Assembly (NCBI GenBank): GCA_025201705.1
Contig: MU616714.1
Span: 1 to 50,431, forward strand
Direction: 5' to 3'
Length of the DNA stretch: 50,431 nt
Source: Dissophora ornata
Lineage: Eukaryota > Mortierellomycota > Mortierellomycetes > Mortierellales > Mortierellaceae
Notes under the pieces: model-generated
Database searches by the model: none
Told to the model about the DNA's origin: nothing
The model's input: the letters and a program-made list of their open reading frames with translations, nothing else
Translations under genes and position numbers: made by a program
In this document: one piece after another, positions 1-10,304 of the stretch
How the letters are laid out: every line of letters starts with the position of its first letter
Position numbering within the stretch: the first letter of the stretch is position 1

Positions 1-22
1 AAAAAAAAAAAAAAAAAAAAAA
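1..22. repeat. poly(A) tract at window edge
   Basis: Twenty-two consecutive A residues open the window, followed by an A-rich stretch. It lies about 240 bp beyond the stop codon of the bZIP gene, which reads leftwards, and on that gene's strand it is poly(T), so it is not its poly(A) tail. It may mark a contig end or a simple homopolymer. Confidence 0.7.
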
Positions 23-262
23 GAAAATAAAAATAAGAGTTGAGTTGAGCAGTTGCACAAACACAAAACCTTCCAGCGGAAGTTACGAAGGACCCTGCCC
101 ATACGTCTCACAGCGAAAAAAACAAGTACACACAACATCCCGCCGCAATAGAAACGTTATAACAATAACGAGGAACAAGAGGACTAAGAGAAAAATCAAA
201 CGACAAATGCAATCAAAATGCTTTATGGCATCAGCTCCACAACAACTGTCAATGAACCAAGA

Positions 263-2593
263 CTATTCTTGGTCGAGCCTGCTCATCAACTTGTGCACTT
301 CCGAGATAGGAATCACCGGCCCATGACCTGAACACTTGGCCTTCGACTTGAGTTGTGCACACAAGTCATCAATGTCCGCATCATCAAACTTGGGATGCTT
401 CGCAATCGTCTCCCACGCCTGCGGACAAGGGATCGCCTTCTCGTCCTCGTCCAGAGGGGGGAGACCAGGCCCCTTCGGTTTATCCGGGCACTCTGGGTAC
501 TCCTCACTCGAATCCGTTGTCGTAATTGCAGTCTCTGTCGTGGCTGCAGTCGCTGTCGTTGGTGTAGATGTAGTACTAGCAGGGGCCATGTCCACAAATG
601 TATTCGGGTAATCCAACAGCGAGTGATCAAGAAGACCTGTGACGACGAACGGCGATGTCGTCGCTATATCAACAGGATCATCGAAGCCTGTGAAAAAATC
701 TCTAGGATCCGACGGATCTCTGAAGTCGGTAAAGAGGGCCTGCGTCTGCTCGTATGTGAAGGACATTGGCGCAACAGGTGGCGTGAAGTGGACATTGCCA
801 TCCTTGTCCGTCTCGAACAATGGTGTGTTCACAATGTCCACCAGCGAGGGGGAAGGGCTACTCTCCGAGAACATCGCCAATGTGCTTGCAGGACTTGCAC
901 TATCCAGACTCGGAATGTTGCTGTTGGTCCCAAAAAGGTTGCCACTAACCTGACCACTGCTATTGATATTGTTGGTCCTACTATTGATACTATTGCCATT
1001 GCTATTGTTGTACCGATTTGAGATGCTAGTGTATGTGTTACCGGTGCCATCCAGCAGGGATGAAAATAGTGCCATCCCTTCCGGTGTGCTATTTCTGTAT
1101 CGCGACGGGACGACTCCAGCATTGTCTGAAAAAGACACTTGTGAGATCGTGTCTCGCTCGGGCGTGCCCAGATCCTTGTCCAGTGGAGAGTTTGGTACGC
1201 TGTCTCCGGCAGAGGAAGGTGGTGTCCACGGTAGACGGTCGCTTCCTACTGGTTTGGCATTAGAGCTCGTGTAGGAAATTTTGCCGTTGCCGTGGAGCTG
1301 CTGCGCTGTGGAGGGCAACAAGGACTGCTCTTGACCTTGGCTCTTGGGAGGCTGGGCAGCAGCCTTGGCTGTATTGTACACACTAGGCTGACTGATTGGA
1401 AAGTCAAAAGTGAACGACTGCTCCTTGAGAAAGTAGTTTTCCGTCTCGAGCTTTTGGACCAGCACCTTGAGGTTTACGTTCTCTTCGGCAAGACTGGAGT
1501 CCATATTGTTGGGCTGCGACTCCTCCAGTTCCTTAATCCGGTCCTCGAGGGACTTGACATATCTCTCTTTTCTCTCCCGGAAGGCTCGTTGCGCTGCGCG
1601 GTTCTGTGCCTATTGAGGGTGAGGAGGGGAGGGGGGAGATCGAGGGATCGACAGATCGAGAGATCGAGAATAGCAACAGTCAAGTCAGCCAACATACTTT
1701 ACATACTAGCGATACGGCAGAATCAGGTAGAGGTGTCTCCCACACATCTCGCGATAAGCGAAGCATGCTCCATGCAGTCCCCTTTCCGATTATGCGTCAT
1801 GGACGCACAAAAGAAAAAAAAAACGGGAAAAAGGAAAACAACGGACATGGTCGGAGGCACTTTTTTTTTTTTTTTATCCCTTTCATTTTTTTTAACCTTT
1901 TATCCCACACCCACACACACACACACATAAATCCACTCGAGGGTTGAGTCCCCGGGGTTTGGTGGAGATTAAATAATAACACACCTTTCGTTTGTTTGTG
2001 GGTTCGGTAGTCAGAGGCTTGCGCCCTGCCTTCTTGGGAGCAGGCTTGCCATCAGCCTGGGTGCCTGTGTCATCTATGTGGAGAGAGTGAGAGAGTGAGA
2101 GAGTGAGAGAGATAGAGAGAAATAGATAGAGAGGAGAGGACGAGGATTAAAATAAAAATAAGATTAGAAGGCATACGACAGCAGCGACAGGAGAGCAAAA
2201 AATGTGGCACAAGCACATACCTGAACTGTTGTCGCCTTCAGAGTCCTGCATTCCATCGTCATACGAGCCACTGTTTGTAGTCTTCGGATCAGCTATGGTT
2301 GTGGGTGCATGTGTGCATGTGTGCGTCAGTGGGGGAATGGATCACGTGTTGACAATGAGGTGATGCGGACAGAGAAACGTACTGCTGTAGTGGTCAGACT
2401 TGTGATGGAGATGACTGCCAGAGCGCCTAGTCTGATCGTCGTCTTGCTGGTAGTGCTGGTGGTGATGAGCAATGGCGTTCGAGAGCAGGTCCTGGGCCTC
2501 CTGGTTGTCCTGGAGCATCTTTGCCCAGTCGCCGTCGGAGAGGGCGAGGGAAGCTTGGAAGGACGAGTCCGGGTTGTGCTGCTGCAGGGACAT
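263..2593 (-). CDS. Yap1/Pap1-type AP-1-like bZIP transcription factor
   Basis: Four exons (2383-2593, 2221-2292, 1985-2073, 263-1609) join in frame to 572 residues. The basic region spans exons 3 and 4 around residues 113-140 (NKRKAQNRAAQRAFRERKER) and carries the QNRAAQRAFR signature of fungal AP-1 factors; a leucine zipper follows to about residue 170. The middle is Ser/Thr/Asn-rich and probably disordered. The C-terminus (about 514-560) matches the Pap1/Yap1 C-terminal cysteine-rich domain, with three Cys in IPC, DDLC and AKC contexts and the embedded leucine-rich export signal. In the family this domain senses oxidants and controls Crm1-dependent nuclear exit to switch on antioxidant genes. 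An N-terminal cysteine-rich cluster is not evident; only one further Cys (ECPDK) lies upstream of the domain. The first ATG follows purine-rich leader sequence. The gene is divergent from an SDR gene at 3373. Confidence 0.92.
2081..2140. repeat. GAGAGTGA-type microsatellite in bZIP intron 2
   Basis: Direct GAGAGTGA repeats grade into GAGATAGA repeats. They lie wholly inside the second intron (2074-2220) of the bZIP gene; on the coding strand this is a pyrimidine tract. Confidence 0.8.
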
Positions 2594-3212
2594 TATTGGG
2601 CGGGGTTGTGGAGAGGGAGAGAGAAAGAGAAGGAGCGGTGAAGAGGAGTGAAGAGAAGAGAGAGAAGAGGAAGAAAGCGAAAAGAAGAGGAAGAGGAGAG
2701 AGAGAGAAGAGAGAGTGTGTGTGTGTGTGCGTGGGACTATGAGAGGTACAGAGCAGACACAGCGTGGATGCAGTGGTGGCAAGTCGAGTCAATGTGTCGA
2801 TGTGTTGAGGAGAGAAATGAAGAGACGGAAAGAAAGAAAGAAACGAAAAGAGGCTCCGCTACAGGGCCATGACTTATTCCACATCGACCAATCGAGGACT
2901 ACTGATATCGGGCCATTCCCAATCTGACCCCACCAAGCGTCCGTTCGCGCACAACCATGTCCACAAACGTCGATGCCTTGCCCTGCCTCGGCTTCGCTCC
3001 TCGGAACATCCCCGCGCTGCCCATCCCCATCCGTGGCGACCCAGCTGGGCTGGCGGTGCGTCATGTCTGGACGCGCGCATGCACACTCACCCATACACAC
3101 TCCCGCACTCGCGCACGCACGACATCGAAGCATCGCAGCAGAAACCGGTCAGATGACGACGACATGTTCCATCCCCATCCGCCGTAAACAAAGCACCGCC
3201 ATACTTTCGTCG

Positions 3213-3218
3213 TATAAA
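3213..3218 (+). promoter_or_regulatory. TATA-like box of the SDR gene
   Basis: TATAAA lies 155 bp upstream of the SDR start codon and just before a long pyrimidine (TCC/CT) tract. That arrangement is common at fungal core promoters. Assignment rests on position only. Confidence 0.4.
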
Positions 3219-3232
3219 ACCACCCTCTGCCG

Positions 3233-3257
3233 TCCTCCTCCTCCTCCTCCTCCTCCT
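3233..3257 (+). repeat. (TCC)n pyrimidine microsatellite
   Basis: About eight TCC triplets between the TATA-like box and the SDR start codon, continuing as a C/T-rich leader. It may mark the transcription start region; no coding role is visible. Confidence 0.75.
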
Positions 3258-3372
3258 CTTCTTATCTCTGCTCCATCGCCCTCCTCCATTCCCACGCTCT
3301 TCCCCCCTCCGCTCGCCTCCGTCTCTTTCCAAACACTCCCCTCAACCCTCTGGCCCCTTCCTTGCAGTAAAC

Positions 3373-4455
3373 ATGAGCAAACCCATATCCCGTCGGAACC
3401 CGCAGTCCGCGCCTCTTCGCGTCTTCATCACCGGTGCTACCGGATACATCGGATCCACAGCAATCAACCTCCTCCTCAACACCGAGTTTGCCCATTCCCG
3501 GTACTCCTTCCGTGCTCTCGTCCGTTCCCGCGAAAAGGCTGAGCGAGACATCCGTCCCCTCGGTATTGAGCCCGTCCTTGGATCCCTCGATGACTCGGAT
3601 CTCCTCACAGAAGAAGCCTCCAATGCCGACATCGTCCTCGATTTTGCAAACGCTGATCATCTGGGTTCCATCAAGGCTATTCTCAAGGGCCTCCTCCATC
3701 GTCCCCGCCCTGAAGGTGGACGTAAGCGCCCTATTTTGATCCACACCAGCGGCACAGGCGTCCTGCTCGATCAGGCCTACGGCGCCTTCAGTAGCGAGAC
3801 CATCTATTACGACAATGACACCGCACAGCTCAATGCTTTGGGACCACAGCAACCACACCGAAACGTTGATTTGGAGGTCATGTCGCCTGCGTTGGTCGGA
3901 AAGGTGGACACCTATATCGTTGTACCGCCAACAGTTTGGGGATTCGGCACTGGAACGGGCAATCACAACTCGATCCAGATCCCATTGCAGATTGCCACGT
4001 CCCTCAAACACCAGCAGGCAATGCAGATTGGAGATGGTTTGAACTACTGGTCCAAGGTGCATGTTATTGACTTGGCGCATCTATACGTCACTCTGTTCGA
4101 GCGTGCACTGAAGGAACCTCAGGATGACGATAATGACGGCGTTACGCCACTGCCCAAGAACGAGGACGCGTACTACTTTGCGCAGGAGGGCGACGACTTT
4201 AGATATGGGGATGTGGCAAAGGAGATTGCAGACCAGTTCAAGCGACAGGAGATCAATGCCTCTGGCACAGTAAAGGCGATAAAGCCCGAGGAAGAGTCTG
4301 CATGGTGGCCAGAGGGTTCCGGTGGGTTACTGGGCGGCAATTCGAGGTCGCGTGCATTGAAGGCGAGAAAGATTCTGGGATGGGAGCCCAAATACACGGA
4401 CTTGAAGGGATACATTGCCGAGGAAATTCATCGTCAGCGAAAGCTCAAAAAGTGA
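3373..4455 (+). CDS. NAD(P)-dependent epimerase/dehydratase-like SDR protein
   Basis: Single-exon gene of 360 residues. The N-terminus has a Rossmann fold start, VFITGATGYIGS at about residues 17-28, with the TGxxGxxG dinucleotide-binding motif of extended/atypical short-chain dehydrogenases. A second strand with acidic/basic residues (LVRSREKAERD) follows near residue 50, where NADP specificity is usually set, and HTSGTGV near 140 sits at the catalytic Ser strand. A clean YxxxK pair was not located, which suits an atypical SDR or a nucleotide-sugar epimerase-like oxidoreductase. The C-terminal part (ILGWEPKY) resembles epimerase-family ends. Substrate unknown. The start is the first ATG after a TATA-like box and pyrimidine tract. 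Expected location cytosol. Convergent with the F-box gene ending at 4755. Confidence 0.88.
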   Translation: MSKPISRRNPQSAPLRVFITGATGYIGSTAINLLLNTEFAHSRYSFRALVRSREKAERDIRPLGIEPVLGSLDDSDLLTEEASNADIVLDFANADHLGSIKAILKGLLHRPRPEGGRKRPILIHTSGTGVLLDQAYGAFSSETIYYDNDTAQLNALGPQQPHRNVDLEVMSPALVGKVDTYIVVPPTVWGFGTGTGNHNSIQIPLQIATSLKHQQAMQIGDGLNYWSKVHVIDLAHLYVTLFERALKEPQDDDNDGVTPLPKNEDAYYFAQEGDDFRYGDVAKEIADQFKRQEINASGTVKAIKPEEESAWWPEGSGGLLGGNSRSRALKARKILGWEPKYTDLKGYIAEEIHRQRKLKK

Positions 4456-4622
4456 TGCGCTGATTAAATGAAAAGGGGCACAAACATAGACATGAAAAAG
4501 AGGGCTGACAATCCATTAACTTTGCCAAGGGCAAATGATGATCATAAAGGTCCGCTTTTACGCATTGGATTCGTCTCCACGCTGATGATGATCCCACCAC
4601 TGTTACGTCTCTCCCATTGAGC

Positions 4623-4623
<1 letters not shown>

Positions 4624-4698
<75 letters not shown>
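4624..4698. repeat. 75-nt poly(T)/poly(A) homopolymer
   Basis: An uninterrupted run of T on the plus strand between two convergent 3' ends. Read on the minus strand it is poly(A) beginning about 31 nt after an AATAAA at 4730-4735, downstream of the F-box gene stop. The exact length is uncertain because homopolymers assemble poorly. Confidence 0.9.
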
Positions 4699-4729
4699 CA
4701 AATATTGTATTGTACAAGGATCTATGTGG

Positions 4730-4735
4730 TTTATT
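4730..4735 (-). terminator. Poly(A) signal of the F-box gene
   Basis: AATAAA on the minus strand, about 20 nt after the TAG stop (4755-4757) of the F-box gene and about 31 nt before the genomic poly(A) tract. Confidence 0.65.
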
Positions 4736-4754
4736 GTATTTTGCTCTAATTGTT

Positions 4755-6586
4755 CTAATCAAAGAAACTGAATTCCGGCGGGCGCGTCAACGTCGCCGGT
4801 ACAGCTACTGGCTGTGGTGCAAACACAGAGCCAACCCCAGAGTTTGAAGCAGCATACGCCGCCTGCAACAACTCATATCGCGCTGACTGGTGTGTCGATA
4901 GGTAAGCGGACCTTACTCCCATCAGCGGATTCGACAGCTGTGACAACGAAATCGATCCCGGCGGTGTGCGAGGTCGTCCGTTGACAACAGTATCTGACGC
5001 AATAGCTCCAGATCCAGTCGCTGGTAGTTGCGAGACGGTTCCTGAAGAAGAGGAAGAGGAAGAGGAGAAAGGAATCTGCTTGGCTCGTTCACGTTCTAGT
5101 GCCGTTTGGTGATTGATGGACGGGGGTGCTCGGGCAGCTCCGCACGCTTTACATTGTCCAACACATTGCCAACATCGATCCTGTGACGCCTCACACACTC
5201 GACATTTTTCGAGAACCCAAACAATGTTGGCGCAGGGCTGCGCTGGTGCCGTGGTTTCTGCTGATGGTGGTGCCACTCCTTGATCACCTGCAGGAGAAAG
5301 TTGCACGCCAGCAGCTGGAGCCCAATGCATACCCCCGCCAACATGTACCACACTCTGGGTTCCCGCCTGTAAGCCTGTTCCCGCTGTGGTAGAATCAGTC
5401 GGTGATACCTCCCTGGAACCTGAACACAAGCAGATATCCAGAATGACTCCTAATGGTCTCTTGCTTTCCTTCTTGAGTTCAGCTGCAGCCTCGAGTCCCA
5501 CAACGGTAATTGCGTCAAGAATCTGCTTAAACCCCGTAACGTCGTCTTTGGTCATATAGGGGTGAAAGACATCCCAGCGACGCAACCTGAGACTGTGCGG
5601 TAAAATATCCCCATTCCGGAGCATGTCCTTCAGTGTATGTGTGTCGGTGGTAAAACTGGTCTGCTTGCGACGGTATCTTGAAGACAGCACCTCGAGATTT
5701 GGGAACTTGATCAACATGACCAACGGTGACGGGAATTGAGGAGAGTCGGTCGAATCCATGTAGATCTAAACAAAAACGTCAGGAAGAGTCACCCCAAGAG
5801 TTAGAACAGCATGTTCGACAATCCCAACAAAGCACATGTAAAGGAAGGAGAAAGGGTCCTCACCTCACGAACAAAATCGATCAGCCTGTTCTCCTTTCGA
5901 AAGCGTCGAAGAACCGCATAGATCTCAGAGATCAACGTCCGACTTCCACCTCGTTCCCGATCACGGTCATTCTCTGTATGCTTGATCTTGTTTGCAGAAG
6001 AAGCTGCGCTTTCAGTATCCTGTTTTGAGGCCGAGTCCTCTGATCCCCCTTGGTCTTCTCTATCGTCCGAGTCCGTTCCTGATTCAGAACTTGAAGAACC
6101 TCGAGGACGGGATCGACGTTGAGGACGTTTGTGCTGTGCTTTCGTGAACTGGGTATTTGAAGGAGTCAAAGTCGTGGTAGTTGATGACGGAGATGGGAGC
6201 GCAGCAGACGCTGAAGCTGAGGCTGCGGCGGCGATGCTGAGTGGGGTAATGGTGGACGATGAAATCGACATAAGAGCGTATTCAGAGAGAGGTATGAAGC
6301 GAACTTTGCGCCAGACCTCGGGCAAGTTGAGGAGCAGGTAGCGGTGGTACCGGCAGGTGTCGAGGAAACGAAAAATGGTGACGATGTCGAGATGGCAAAA
6401 GACCTCGAGGACTAATTCTGATGGCAGCATCGCAAAGACGGAGGTCTGCTTGATCATTGCTGAATCGACCTGATCGCTCGTGCCGTGCTCAAGCTCAAGC
6501 TCCTGCCCCTGTTCATGTTTGTCCTGCGGCTGCTCCTGTTTCGGTGCAGGGTACTGGCTGGCTAATGGTACTGGCATGGGTCGCAT
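4755..6586 (-). CDS. F-box protein with C-terminal CxxC cluster
   Basis: Two exons (5864-6586 and 4755-5765) join in phase 0 across a GT-AG intron (5766-5863), giving 577 residues. An F-box starts near residue 53 (FAMLPSELVLEVFCHLDIVT) with the usual LP...E...IF/L-type pattern. F-box proteins bind SKP1 in SCF ubiquitin ligases and bring a substrate. A Ser/Arg/acidic linker follows. Exon 2 holds a leucine-bearing region and then three CxxC pairs in about 25 residues (CRVC, CWQC, CKAC), which could bind zinc. The substrate-binding part shows no LRR or WD repeats that I recognise. The start was taken at the first in-frame ATG (6586); the frame stays open upstream to about 6712 but only with a GTG. 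Convergent with the SDR gene. Confidence 0.82.
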
Positions 6587-6904
6587 GGGTTGATTGGTGG
6601 AATGAAGAATTGGATGTGGTTGCGTTTGCAGGAGAGAGGCTACAAAAAAGGTCTTACTTTGCCCCCCCCCCCTGCAGATCCTGCATTTGTCAGCCCGATC
6701 GATTAGCGCCACTAAAATTTACGCATCAGTTGAATGCACCACAGCATCACCATCATCACCATTATCATCATCCAAGACAGACCGCTGTTAGCTACTATAC
6801 AAAGTAAGTTATTTTGATACATGTTTCTATGCAGTCTACGCTATGAGCACAAGATATGGCCGTTGAAGCAAAAATCGCTACAACAAAAAATCCACGACGA
6901 CTAA
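6587..6904. other. Intergenic segment upstream of the F-box gene
   Basis: 318 bp holding the F-box gene promoter/leader and the 3' flank of the TMCO4-like gene. It contains a C11-type homopolymer near 6662 and a CAT/CACCAT-rich stretch near 6740-6775. No gene is recognised. Confidence 0.5.
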
Positions 6905-9900
6905 TTATTTAAGCCTCGTGTAAGACTCCACCGGTGAGCCAGCCTGCGATGCCGCTGTACTCATCAGTGCCTCACGCAAGGCCTCCCTTTCCTCCGGCGT
7001 CAGTCCCTTGATCTCGTCCACATCGGGTATCTGGGCCTTTGGTGCCGGTCTCCTAAACGCAATCTCGAGTTGCATTTTCTCGCTCTCCGACAGCGAGTCT
7101 GACTTTGCAAGCTCCGCCTTTGAAGGCATCATCGGCTTTGGTGCCTTCAGGACTTCGTTTGGATTGATCTTGAGCGACCGTTGATACAAGATCGCTTCCT
7201 CCTTATCCAGGAAGGACTCTGAAGTAATCTTGAGACCCATCAGCTTCATCAGCAACGGGATCTTGACACGATAGTCCAAGTGACCCTCCACATACGATGT
7301 CAGGTCCATGTTGGTCAGACCAGGCACGTTCTTGATGGGACGAAGACCGGCGACAGTACCCAATCCACCGGTCGTAGCACGGAACAAGAACCCAAGCACC
7401 CAGTCGTTCCGGAGGTAACCGCTCACAAACTCGCCCGCTACAGCACTGCGAGCTTGGCGCCATTGGGTTTCTGAGGCAGTGACGGGCGCTCCAAAGAGAT
7501 AGGCGTTCTCCACAATTCCAAATGCGTCCAATCTACCCAGCTCCATCAGACAGTAAAAGATAACGCGTGCACCAAGACTGAATCCAACCTAAAAAAAAAA
7601 AAAAAACGACGATTACGGAATAACATTTTCGTAATTTAGTGGAGCTGTCTGAGCAATTTTGTCGGTTGTTTCTTCCATATACTGGCCTAGCTTACTTACC
7701 AGAGTCACTGGCCGGAAACCAAGGAAGGATCGCATCAGCAGCGAATCAGCTAGGACGAGACCTGCCAGCTTGGCACGATCCAGCGCAATACTCCATGGGT
7801 TATCGATCAAGTAGCCCAGCCGCGTCAGTGCCATGGGCCAGGCCAAAGCCGATAGCAGTGCCGAGAGAAGAGTATGTTTGAGAATTTCCTGGGCAGTTAG
7901 AGTAATAACTTCGGTCGCCAGCAATCCCAAGGCATTACCCACTAAAGAAAAGACATATAAATATAGGAAAGACTGGCATTAGTTACTTCGTTCGCTTTTT
8001 GGATAACAGAGAGCAAACGACAATCTACCATGGAGATAGATGAGAGGTTATACATACACTGCATTAACATCTCTGGCTCCCAAAGGAGCGCAAATTGATC
8101 TCCGTTGACGGGATCCAGGGTAGAGAAGGGCAACGACGCATCCTCTTCACCAATATCCAGCCAGCCAGAGATTGTTAGGATCACGTTCACCCTCTTGTTG
8201 TCGAGGATCGTCAAGAACTCGAACGTATCGATGCCTGCTGTTCGTCGAGCCATCTTCTTCATCGCCAATCCCGACCCTGTCACTGCTGCTCCACTGGTAA
8301 TCACAGCAATGCCTCCACTGCCAGCCAAGAATGCTGACGCTGCTGTGGCAGTTGCTCCAGTGATATGTGCTCCTGCCAAGGCAGCACCGATTCCAGCACC
8401 AATAACGGGAGCAAACAAACCGGCAGACAGTCCAAGTACCAGTCCTCCTCCGACAGTGGCCAAGCCCATCATGATCATTCTCCTTTTCCTGGACTCGTCA
8501 TTTCTGGATTTCGTGTCTGGCTTCAACATGCCGTCGTCCGTTGATGCCTGTAGCTGCTTCATGATACCCTTCTCAAAGAGCACAATCTCGTTCCAATCCA
8601 GTCCAAGATGGGTGCCCACTGTCTTGAGCAATACTCGAGCACGAGAATCGTAGACAGAGTCCGAGATGGAGATCAAAAAGAGATCTGCAATTAAAGTCCA
8701 GCGCAAGTCCACAGTGATGGCCTTATTTTGGCTGCTGGTCGATACTCGCGAGTTCGCTGGGGATTCGTTGATGAGGGTTGAAGATGGGCTGCTCGCAACT
8801 GTTTCGCTCTGTTGCCATCCTGCCTTGCTGTCCGATTTAACTGAGGAGGTATCCACAGATGAGCTGCCGAATGAGCGGTCGCTCATCTGAGACGACATTG
8901 ATTCTCTTGGGAGGCTAGGAGAGGGAGGTCCGCTCATGGGGAGGTCTGCCTGATCCACTTGCTGTGAGGACACGACGCGCTGGGTCCCGTCTGCGACAAA
9001 GGACTCGAGAAGGTCCTCAGGCAGGATCATCATTTGTGGTAATTGGGCGATTGTCCTTTGAGCTATTTAAAATTCAGTAAAAAGGGAGTGAGCGCGGAAA
9101 CGAATTGGGGCAAAATTGAACACAAATTTTGCTAGCTTGTATTGATTATGAATATCCGAGAGACACGAGGCGACGGGAGGGTCCATGAGCAAGGGTCAGA
9201 CATTCAGCATTGGAGAGATAGGGTAATGGGGGAAAGAGAGTGCAACATGAGAGAAAGAGAGCCGTGGCAGGAGTTTTTTAGGCAAAAAGAGAGCTCAAAA
9301 TAAATAGAAACAACAACAAATTGGACCTGAACAAATGATATTGAATGGAAGGCTCCAAAAGAAGGTTGAGTGATGGGACATTGGGATAACTTACTGTTGG
9401 CATCGATGTCCAGATGTCTGTACAGGCGATTGATGAGCTTTGACACAAAGCTCTCCAGACTTTCTTTCGCGTGGGCCGTTTCGGTGCCCTCGAGGGCCTG
9501 GAAGAGGGTGTTGGCCGTGACGAGACAAAGGCCGACATATGCAAATGCCTGTCCTTCCGTCAGCATGTCCTTTGAGGCATCAATGTCGCAGGGGCGAGAC
9601 GATGTCTCCGAGGATGGTGTCGATGGTTGATCTGCAGCAGTGGACGGCACTGTGCTCTCATGGTCGTCGCTGCTGCTGTCTGCGAGGAGAGCGGCAGACG
9701 TGGGGGGAACGATGGTTGCTGCAGTAGTGACAACAGTCGGTAATGCTGCTGTGTTTCTCTGATTCGTTGTCCCAGTCTGCTCTCGTGGCTCCTGTGCAAC
9801 AGTACCTGATGTTGTTTGGTCCTTTAATGAACGCTGTTCAGGCTCGCTGTCCTCGAGGTAAACCTCTGTCTCTGGATGATCATTGTCCCCAACATTCTCC

Positions 9901-10304
9901 TTGTTGTCTAGTTTGGAGACGACTGAGTCTGGGATAATCATGGCCAATCCGACAAGTTTCTCGACTGCGTTTCCTGCAGCAGTCGCCAGCGAGCTGCTGT
10001 TGTTGTTTATGTTGTTGGTGCTCAAAACAGAGATGGAGCCAGATGTGGGTGCCATGTCCTGCTCGTGTTCGTCGGAAGAATCATTGTCGTCGTCCCCAGC
10101 AAGCTCGCTGTTCCTGCAGTGAGAGTCCTGTGGAGGGCTGTTGTCCATGTAGAACAATAAGGTTTCATCTTTTTCCAGAGGTTCTGCTGCTGTAGTGGAG
10201 GTGCTGTACATGGCGGCAGTCTTGGATTCGGCTGTGTCAATGGTTGCCTTTGCGGGCTGTTCATCGGCCAGTTCATCGACCAGTTCCTGCACTGGTTCTG
10301 ACAT
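6905..10304 (-). CDS. TMCO4/Mil1-type DUF726 membrane protein with GxSxG motif
   Basis: Four exons (9395-10304, 8058-9062, 7700-7941, 6905-7588) give 946 residues; all phases agree. Residues 1-240 are acidic and Ser/Thr-rich. A conserved N-terminal domain then starts (LTEGQAFAYVGLCLV ... RLYRHLDID) and continues across the first intron. Central residues about 498-575 form a Gly/Ala-rich hydrophobic block (GLVLGLSAGLFAPVIGAG), as in DUF726 proteins. The C-terminal domain is alpha/beta-hydrolase-like with a nucleophile elbow GFSLG at 721-725, followed by YLFGAPV. Human TMCO4 and yeast Mil1 belong here; Mil1 is linked to clathrin adaptor traffic at Golgi/endosomes, and catalysis is unproven. The protein is longer than human TMCO4 because of the acidic N-terminus. 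The 9204-9394 stretch that looks open is intron. Confidence 0.9.

Larger units (their letters stand above)
2594..3372. promoter_or_regulatory. Divergent promoter region between bZIP and SDR genes
   Basis: This 779-bp interval separates two opposing start codons. It holds GA-rich and GTGT tracts next to the bZIP start, a CA-rich stretch near 3085-3120, a TATAAA at 3213-3218 and a (TCC)n tract at about 3233-3257 on the SDR side. No coding signal was recognised. Short ORFs here run through low-complexity sequence. Confidence 0.6.

Noticed and set aside
45..326. 93-residue plus-strand ORF at the window start
   Set aside because: It begins with a non-ATG codon, overlaps the 3' end of the bZIP gene on the other strand and has no motif.
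3262..4080. 272-residue minus-strand ORF over the SDR gene
   Set aside because: It is antisense to a well-supported SDR frame with TGATGYIG; the antisense product has no motif and arises from codon bias.
8105..8653. 182-residue plus-strand ORF inside the TMCO4-like gene
   Set aside because: Antisense shadow of the Gly/Ala-rich hydrophobic block of the minus-strand gene.
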